From: Bacillus infantis NRRL B-14911
GTDB taxonomy: Bacteria > Bacillota > Bacilli > Bacillales > Cytobacillaceae
Assembly: GCF_000473245.1 (NCBI RefSeq)
Contig: NC_022524.1
Coordinates: 4,627,501 to 4,691,500, forward strand
Direction: 5' to 3'
Length of the DNA: 64,000 bases
Part shown: piece after piece, positions 58,571 through 64,000 of the stretch
How the letters are laid out: every line of letters begins with the position of its first letter
How positions within the stretch are numbered: position 1 is the stretch's first letter
Position numbers and translations under genes: made by a program
The notes under the pieces: model-generated
What the model saw: the letters and a program-made list of their open reading frames with translations, nothing else
Databases searched by the model: none
What the model was told of the DNA's origin: nothing

Positions 58571-59221
58571 TTATAGGTCTCCTCTGATAGCCTTAAGCTT
58601 GTCCATATACTGCCTGGCCAATTTTGTAATTTCTTCAAAATCTCCTGTTTTTGCAGGTGCTAATAAGCTGCCGCCCACTCCAACAGCCATACTTCCATTT
58701 GCAAACCATTGCTCCATATTCTCCAGACTCACCCCGCCTGTGGGCATAATATTCGCTTGCGGCAAGGGCGCTTTTATGGCACTTATAAATCCTGGTCCAA
58801 ATCCACTGCCTGGGAATAACTTAATAATATCCACGCCTGCTTTTAACGCATGTGATATTTCCGTTATGCTCATACAGCCAGGAAGATACGGGATCTGGTA
58901 CAAATGGCAGCATTCTGCAGTCTGCTGATCAAAAAATGGACTAACAATATATTCTGCCCCTGCCATAATGGCAATCCTTGCTGTAGTTGCATCTAAGACA
59001 GTTCCTGCCCCTATTACTAGCTGATCGTGATCAGCATACTTTTCTTTGATTTCCCGGATTGCCCCTTCCGCATCTGGTATGGTAAAGGTTAATTCCAATC
59101 CTGTGAATCCACCATTTACTATGGCCTCTGTAATGCCTAATGCTTCTTTCTTTGAATCCGCTCTTATAACTGCAATAACACCGCTATTTATCAATTTATT
59201 TAATATAGCTATTTTTTTCAT
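58571..59221 (-). CDS. eda: KDPG aldolase (2-dehydro-3-deoxy-6-phosphogluconate aldolase)
   Basis: A 216-residue class I aldolase that splits KDPG into pyruvate and glyceraldehyde 3-phosphate. The Schiff-base lysine is K134 in IIKLFPG and the catalytic glutamate is E43 in GLELTF; the phosphate-binding TGGVSLEN is present. The gene starts at ATG 59221 after GAGGTCC and overlaps closely with kdgK. It lies 118 nt from the PTS gene, separated by a hairpin with an 11-bp stem. Confidence 0.95.
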   Translation of the reverse strand: MKKIAILNKLINSGVIAVIRADSKKEALGITEAIVNGGFTGLELTFTIPDAEGAIREIKEKYADHDQLVIGAGTVLDATTARIAIMAGAEYIVSPFFDQQTAECCHLYQIPYLPGCMSITEISHALKAGVDIIKLFPGSGFGPGFISAIKAPLPQANIMPTGGVSLENMEQWFANGSMAVGVGGSLLAPAKTGDFEEITKLARQYMDKLKAIRGDL

Positions 59222-59264
59222 TGGACCTCACCTCATCATGTTCTTTTTCCTGTTCTATTAAAGC

Positions 59265-59298
59265 AAATGCTTGACGTCCAAGAGGAAGTCAAGCATTT
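59265..59298 (-). other. Intra-operon hairpin between the PTS gene and eda
   Basis: AAATGCTTGAC and GTCAAGCATTT form a perfect 11-bp stem with a 12-nt loop and no T tract. It may protect or separate the mRNA segments for PTS and eda-kdgK. Confidence 0.7.
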
Positions 59299-59339
59299 AC
59301 TTTCATATTAACTAGCTGATTTCATGTAAAATTAAGCCA

Positions 59340-60725
59340 TTAGCCAATTTCCTTTAATGTAAAATTGCTATGTGGATTCTCTTTGTTATTCTTCACAGCA
59401 AAGTACGTAATCACAAATGATGTGCCAATGGCAATGGCAATTCCAATTAAAGCGTATGTGAAGTATGGTCCTACATATGCAACCAAACTTACAATACTTG
59501 AGAGGATATAGCCATAAATTCTGACTCCCATGATTGCAAAGAAAGTAGCAGCTATCGCACTGCCGATAGAACAGCCAATAAATGATTTTCGATTTTTAAT
59601 GAGAACCCCAAATAATGCTGGCTCTGTAATACCTAAAAGAGCTGAAATTGTTGCAGAAAGAATAATGGACTTCTCTGCTTTGCTCTTGGCTTTAAAGAAC
59701 ATGGCAAATGTAGCGCCTGCAATAGCCATGTTTGTCATAAACATCATAGGCATGAGCATGTCATAGCCTTTATCTGCGAAGTTCTGCAAGGCAATAGGTG
59801 TCATCGCGTGGTGCACTCCAAATACAATTTCAATCGGCCGCAATCCACCCATGACCACCCCTGCCAGAACAGGAGAAATATCGAATAATGATTGAACAAT
59901 AAAGGCTAATCCCTTGCCGACATAACTTCCTAAAGGCCCAGAAACAATTAATGCAAAAGGCAAGCCAATCAGCAGCGTTAGTGTAGGGGTGAATACAGTT
60001 TTTAACACGCTAGGCATATACTTATCAACTAATCTGTGAATAAAACTTAATGCCCATATAGATAAAATGACAGGTATAACGTTTCCGGCATAGTTAATCA
60101 CCGGTATTGGCAATCCTATAAAGTGAAATTGACTGACTTCTCCTAACTTAGCAGCATCATTCAAGGTTGGGTACATAAAGCCAGCTGCTATCGCAATAGC
60201 AAGATACTGATTGGTTTTGAATATTTTGGCGGCTGATGCCGCAATAAAAAATGGCAAGAAATAAAAGACACTGCTTGCAATTAAGTCCAAGATTTTTACC
60301 GTTTCTGTATCCGCTGACAAAACATTCAATGCAATTAAGCCTGCTATAATCCCTTTAACCATCCCTGCACCTGCGATTGCCGGAACAATGGGACCGAATA
60401 CTCCTGAAACTACATCCAATAAGCGTGAGAAAAGACCCTTTTTCTTGTTACTTTCCTGCTCACTTTCGTCTATTTCATCAATACCCAGCTCTTCTACTAA
60501 AAGGGAGTAATACTTTTGGACATTTGTCCCCATTATGATTTGATATTGGTCGCTTTGCAGTTGTTCACCAATAACACCAGTTAATTGTTTAACCTTTTCA
60601 TGCTGAATTAAGGAATCATCATATAAATCAAAACGCAGCCTTGTCATACAGTGCCAGGCTTTCTTTATATTCTCTTTTCCACCGACATGTTCGATGATAT
60701 TTCTTACGGTATCTCTTTCTTTCAC
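59340..60725 (-). CDS. PTS EIIBC transporter, beta-glucoside/sucrose type
   Basis: About 461 residues. The EIIB domain has its phosphocysteine in WHCMTRLRF, and the EIIC domain has about ten helices with HHAMTPIALQNFADKG and GITEPALFGVLIKNRK. EIIA is absent. It resembles glucose-family PTS permeases for sugars entered as phosphates. The start is uncertain: TTG 60737 directly abuts GAGGAG, GTG 60725 is 12 nt away. Its partners are dehydratase, KdgK and Eda, which suggest a sugar acid or a derivative as the substrate. Confidence 0.88.
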   Translation of the reverse strand: MKERDTVRNIIEHVGGKENIKKAWHCMTRLRFDLYDDSLIQHEKVKQLTGVIGEQLQSDQYQIIMGTNVQKYYSLLVEELGIDEIDESEQESNKKKGLFSRLLDVVSGVFGPIVPAIAGAGMVKGIIAGLIALNVLSADTETVKILDLIASSVFYFLPFFIAASAAKIFKTNQYLAIAIAAGFMYPTLNDAAKLGEVSQFHFIGLPIPVINYAGNVIPVILSIWALSFIHRLVDKYMPSVLKTVFTPTLTLLIGLPFALIVSGPLGSYVGKGLAFIVQSLFDISPVLAGVVMGGLRPIEIVFGVHHAMTPIALQNFADKGYDMLMPMMFMTNMAIAGATFAMFFKAKSKAEKSIILSATISALLGITEPALFGVLIKNRKSFIGCSIGSAIAATFFAIMGVRIYGYILSSIVSLVAYVGPYFTYALIGIAIAIGTSFVITYFAVKNNKENPHSNFTLKEIG

Positions 60726-60825
60726 CTTTGGTTTCAACTCCTCATCGTAAAAAATTGGCCAGATCTATTCATTCCTCATTGCAATTCGAATTGACACGCA
60801 AATAATAGCATATTAGAAAATGGTT

Positions 60826-60839
60826 TGAAAGCGGTTTAA
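60826..60839. promoter_or_regulatory. Candidate cre element between PTS and dehydratase genes
   Basis: TGAAAGCGGTTTAA, close to the CcpA consensus, in the 310-bp divergent region. TGGTTT (60821) and AACCAT (around 60871) halves flank it and may be GntR operator parts. No gene was found in the rest of the region. Confidence 0.55.
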
Positions 60840-61035
60840 AAAGACCATCAGAACCATTAAAACCCTATTATATCAAGGTTTATGTTCTAAAATGTTTTAG
60901 AATTGGTACGGTAAATCATCCTAATTACACGACTTCCCATACCAAATTGACGCTGCCATTTTTGCTATGTTTTAATTTAAGTATAAATTGCTTCGAGTTG
61001 ACACATGCAATTTAAAACGAGAGGAAGAATCACAG

Positions 61036-62235
61036 TTGGAACCCACATTTATAACAGATATAAAATCATTTGTGACTAATCCACAAAGACATAATCTTAT
61101 TGTTGTCAAAATAGAAACCAATAAAGGTGTTTATGGATATGGCTGTGCAACATTTCAGCAGCGTCCTTTAGCTGTACAAACTATTATAGATGAATATTTA
61201 AAACCGCTATTAATCAATAGGGATGCCAACAATATTGAAGACCTGTGGCATGTAATGATGGTTAATTCCTATTGGAGGAATGGCCCTGTTTTAAATAATG
61301 CAATTGCCGGGATTGACATGGCTTTGTGGGATATTAAAGCCAAGCTGGCGGATATGCCGCTTTACCAATTGTTTGGAGGGAAATCCAAAGATGCGATTGG
61401 GGCTTATGCACATGCAGATGGATTGACACTGGAAGAACTATTTTCCAATGTAGATTCTTTGGTTAAGAAGGGTTATCGCCATATCCGCTGTCAACTAGGT
61501 TTATACGGCGGCAAAAATCATCAGATGCATTTAGCCAGAGATTTAAGTGAGGGAGAGTACTTTGATCCGGATATTTATATGAAAGATGTTGTAAAAATGT
61601 TTAAAGCACTGCGTGAGAAGTATGGATATGACATTCATTTTCTCCATGATGTTCACGAAAGGCTGTTTCCTAATCAGGCACTACAATTAGCAAAGGATTT
61701 GGAGCCCTATAAGCTTTTCTTCTTAGAAGATATCTTGCCTCCTGATCAAAATGAGTGGTTATCACAGTTGCGGTCGCAATGTACCACGCCTTTGGCAACG
61801 GGTGAATTGTTTAATAACCCTGCGGAGTGGAGGAACCTTATTGTCAATCGGCAGATTGATTATATCCGCTGCCATGTATCACAAATCGGGGGAATTACAC
61901 CTGCCCTAAAATTAGCGGCATTATGTGAGAATTTTGGTGTCCGCATTGCATGGCATGGACCATCTGATATGACCCCCATTGGAGTAGCTGTCAATACGCA
62001 CTTAAATATCCATCTTCATAACGCAGCCATTCAAGAGGTACAAGAGCCAGAAGAAACGATAAAAAGGATGTTTCCTAATTCAATTGAGGTAATAGATGGC
62101 TATATTTATCCAATTGAAAGAGTAGGTATTGGAGTAGATTTTAATGAAGAGATGGCTAAAGAGTATCCTGTTATCTACCGCAAACATGAATGGACGCAAG
62201 CACGCATTCCAAATGGAACCATTCATACACCATAA
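61036..62235 (+). CDS. Enolase-superfamily sugar acid dehydratase (ManD/RspA-like)
   Basis: About 399 residues of the mandelate-racemase/enolase superfamily, ManD (D-mannonate or D-gluconate dehydratase; RspA-like) subgroup: [14 protein letters not shown] near the start, [48 protein letters not shown] (metal Asp/His), [11 protein letters not shown] and [12 protein letters not shown] (metal Glu). It produces 2-keto-3-deoxy sugar acid, the substrate of KdgK. The TTG at 61036 follows AGAGGA and is preferred over 60988. Divergent from PTS-eda-kdgK. Confidence 0.9.
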   Translation: MEPTFITDIKSFVTNPQRHNLIVVKIETNKGVYGYGCATFQQRPLAVQTIIDEYLKPLLINRDANNIEDLWHVMMVNSYWRNGPVLNNAIAGIDMALWDIKAKLADMPLYQLFGGKSKDAIGAYAHADGLTLEELFSNVDSLVKKGYRHIRCQLGLYGGKNHQMHLARDLSEGEYFDPDIYMKDVVKMFKALREKYGYDIHFLHDVHERLFPNQALQLAKDLEPYKLFFLEDILPPDQNEWLSQLRSQCTTPLATGELFNNPAEWRNLIVNRQIDYIRCHVSQIGGITPALKLAALCENFGVRIAWHGPSDMTPIGVAVNTHLNIHLHNAAIQEVQEPEETIKRMFPNSIEVIDGYIYPIERVGIGVDFNEEMAKEYPVIYRKHEWTQARIPNGTIHTP

Positions 62236-62255
62236 AGCACAGAGCTAATGCTCAT

Positions 62256-62294
62256 AAAGTACCCCTAGCGCATTATGCACTAGAGGTACTTTTA
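62256..62294 (+). terminator. Terminator of the dehydratase gene
   Basis: AAAGTACC and GGTACTTT plus CTAG/CTAG form a long imperfect stem with T residues after it. Confidence 0.75.
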
Positions 62295-62332
62295 GTTAAA
62301 GGCTTTCCTGCAAAGAGAGAATATGAAAGAAT

Positions 62333-62358
62333 AGATTAGTAGTCAAGATTAGTAGTCA
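62333..62358 (+). repeat. Direct 13-bp repeat upstream of gntR
   Basis: AGATTAGTAGTCA occurs twice in tandem (62333-62345 and 62346-62358), 25 bp before the GntR start. It may be a regulator-binding element; no test is possible here. Confidence 0.6.
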
Positions 62359-62382
62359 AAATCATTTTTTGAGGTAAAACTT

Positions 62383-63096
62383 ATGAATAAACGAGATTTC
62401 ATTGCAGACGATATCCTCAGCAAGATTTATCAAAATAAATATAAAACTGGTGAGAAGATGCCTACCGAAAGGGAGCTTGCGGTCCAATATGAAGTATCGC
62501 GATATACCATTCGAGAAGCCCTAAAGAAGCTTGTGAATATTGGATGCATCAAAATTGTTCAGGGGTCGGGAATTTTCGTCAATGAATCCAGATATAGAAG
62601 CCCATTGATCTATAATTCTTTAACTGAAAAAAAATTCAAAGATATTCAATCTAAAATTATATATTTAAAAAAGATTAAACCAGATAAGAACTTAGAACAA
62701 ATTTTTGATATCAGTGGCGACGATAAAAAATTATGGGAATATCAACGGGTACGCATTGTTAACTATCAAAAAATGCAAATTGAAACCACAAGATTGCCTT
62801 ACTCCTACTTTCCTGATTTAAATGAAGAAGAAATAAAAAAATCTGTCCATGATTATGTACAGGAATGCGACTATCATATATCCCACTTCATCACAACATA
62901 CACAGCTGTAAATGTAACCAAGGAAGAGGCTGCGCTTCTGAACTGCAAAAAAGGAGAAGCAGCAATGAAAATTATCAATAGAGGTATTCTTCAAAACAGT
63001 AAAGTATTTGAGTTCAGCGAAATCATAAACTTGGATTATTCAGTTTCTTACTTTACACCTTTTAACCCCTACAGCCATAAATACAGGAAAAACTAG
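62383..63096 (+). CDS. GntR family regulator with UTRA domain
   Basis: A 237-residue regulator: the winged helix MPTERELAVQYEVSRYTIREALKKLVNIGCIKIVQGSGIFV at residues 26-66 and a UTRA ligand-binding domain. The ligand is probably a phosphorylated sugar acid such as KDPG or the substrate of the adjoining PTS. It is the natural regulator of the divergent catabolic genes. It is markedly AT-rich like the rest of the island. Confidence 0.88.
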   Translation: MNKRDFIADDILSKIYQNKYKTGEKMPTERELAVQYEVSRYTIREALKKLVNIGCIKIVQGSGIFVNESRYRSPLIYNSLTEKKFKDIQSKIIYLKKIKPDKNLEQIFDISGDDKKLWEYQRVRIVNYQKMQIETTRLPYSYFPDLNEEEIKKSVHDYVQECDYHISHFITTYTAVNVTKEEAALLNCKKGEAAMKIINRGILQNSKVFEFSEIINLDYSVSYFTPFNPYSHKYRKN

Positions 63097-63343
63097 TTGT
63101 GTATCCATTTTAGTAGACCATAGTTACCGTTCTATAGACACACTGCCTCTCCCTTTTGTTAGCCTCTTTTAAATTCCATAGGGACACCATTACTTTTACT
63201 GCGTTGCGAAACAAGACCTTCGGTAAAAGATTCTTTTAACAGTGCAGAGTAAATCAAACAAGCAATGAAAATTATAAATCAATTCATTATTTGCGTACAA
63301 TTTCGCCCTACCTATTCGTCCTACCAATAAAGGAGCTGATTAT

Positions 63344-64000
63344 ATGGTGACAGAACAAGAATTAGCAGGCAAAGCACGCGAACTGAAGGAAATGTTTTCT
63401 GAAATGGCACAGGCCCATTCAGGGCAGCTATGGAATTATTGCCGTTATCTGACCGGATCCCCGTGGGATGGCGAGGATTTGTTTCAGGAAACGATGCTGA
63501 AGGCATTGGGCGGATTATTTCAAAGATGGCATCCGACAAATACAAAATCCTATTTGTACAGGATGGCCACTAACATCTGGATCGACCACTGCCGCAGGGA
63601 GAAAAGAAATCTTGGCACGTTAGACGAAGGAGATATACCAACGGTTGAATTTACGGAGACGCTAGAGCTTCAGCAGGCACTCGGCTACCTTGTTGAGCTG
63701 TTCAAGCCAAGGCAAATTGCCGTATTCCTGCTGTTTGAAGTCTTTAAGTTCAAGGCAGAGGAAGTGGCTGGCATGGCCAGGACCACGCCGGGAGCCGTTT
63801 ATGCCACAACGAGAAGGATGAAGGAAAAATTGAAGCAGCATAACAATCCGGAAACTCAGGATCACCGCTTCGTCCATGAAAATGAGCCGGTCATCAAAGC
63901 CTATTTAAAGGCCTTAAACGAAGGCGATGTCGAAGCAGTCCTGGATCTGATCAGTGACCAGGCACAAAATGAAGCACCTTTAGGCTTCGCAGAATTTAGC
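63344..64000 (+). CDS. ECF-type RNA polymerase sigma factor, truncated by the window end
   Basis: A partial gene of 219 codons, open at the window edge. The ATG at 63344 follows AAAGGAG by 8 nt. Sigma region 2 is HSGQLWNYCRYLTGSPWDGEDLFQETMLKA...SYLYRMATNIWIDHCRREKR; region 4 is FKPRQIAVFLLFEVFKFKAEEVAGMARTTPGAVYATTRRMKEKL. After region 4 there is VIKAYLKALNEGDVEAVLDLISDQAQ, the start of a SnoaL-like extension as in SigJ/ECF41 factors. Such factors are often controlled by that tail. Base composition returns to that of the main chromosome. Confidence 0.85.
   Translation, partial: MVTEQELAGKARELKEMFSEMAQAHSGQLWNYCRYLTGSPWDGEDLFQETMLKALGGLFQRWHPTNTKSYLYRMATNIWIDHCRREKRNLGTLDEGDIPTVEFTETLELQQALGYLVELFKPRQIAVFLLFEVFKFKAEEVAGMARTTPGAVYATTRRMKEKLKQHNNPETQDHRFVHENEPVIKAYLKALNEGDVEAVLDLISDQAQNEAPLGFAEFS

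Noticed and set aside
1-64000. tRNA, rRNA, riboswitch, insertion sequence or prophage genes
   Set aside because: None of the typical sequences, such as a tRNA CCA end with cloverleaf arms, transposase, integrase or T-box/riboswitch motifs, was seen on either strand. A covariance-model scan would be needed to exclude small RNAs fully.

Overview
The window looks like a chromosomal segment of an endospore-forming Bacillaceae species. Genes carry strong AGGAGG-type ribosome binding sites and some TTG or GTG starts. The protein set matches Bacillus families: AhpCF under a PerR box, the yraG-yraF-adhB-yraE-yraD spore-coat operon, a KatX-type catalase, the yoaS-yozG-yoaT trio, a SigB-type promoter before a YdaD-like dehydrogenase, TreP/TreR and LrgB. 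I see no rRNA, tRNA, insertion sequence, prophage or CRISPR array.

Layout. 1-2.3 kb: PerR-type ahpCF. 2.4-6.7 kb: TetR-MFS efflux, a monooxygenase-fold protein, a phosphatase, then a 52-bp tandem array. 6.8-13.6 kb: SDR-ArsR operon, APH-fold kinase, HpaB oxygenase, yoaTSG cluster, ydaD. 13.6-19.7 kb: spore and stress genes (cupin, MEDS protein, yra operon, katX). 20-31 kb: many small or membrane proteins of unknown role, plus dltE-like SDR, GNAT, acyltransferase, cdd, DUF421, and one frameshifted gene. 31.5-36.9 kb: TRAP transporter, then treP-treR with two tre operators and a cre but no treA. 37-43 kb: YdhK/two-component/DUF305 module and a second module made of a SAM methyltransferase and a VanRS-like pair. 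43-50 kb: SMP-30 lactonase, PadR-permease, MarR-CidAB with twin operators, universal stress protein. 50.3-57.4 kb: LprI lipoprotein, large 53-bp array, ABC exporter, NUDIX, CPBP protease, MerR, and a membrane-anchored Mrr-like protein. 57.5-63.1 kb: a visibly AT-richer catabolic island (PTS, enolase-superfamily dehydratase, kdgK, eda, GntR). 63.3 kb to the end: a truncated ECF sigma factor gene.

The most unusual feature is a set of intergenic tandem arrays at five loci. They belong to four sequence families that look unrelated, yet most units repeat every 52-53 bp, close to five turns of B-DNA. Units carry inverted repeats, and arrays lie downstream of gene 3 prime ends. One family occurs at two places 33 kb apart, one as a 16-unit mosaic. 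In another family the two stem mismatches become G-U pairs only on the strand of the upstream gene, and a terminator follows the array, so it would be transcribed in that 3 prime UTR.

Genes that plausibly work together: ahpC/ahpF (peroxide reduction); tetR/MFS (drug efflux); PTS, dehydratase, KdgK and Eda (a sugar acid to pyruvate plus glyceraldehyde 3-phosphate through KDG and KDPG); DctP/Q/M (solute import); CidA/LrgB under MarR control; the ABC ATPase with its permease. All functional names rest on reading translated sequences by eye; no database search was run.
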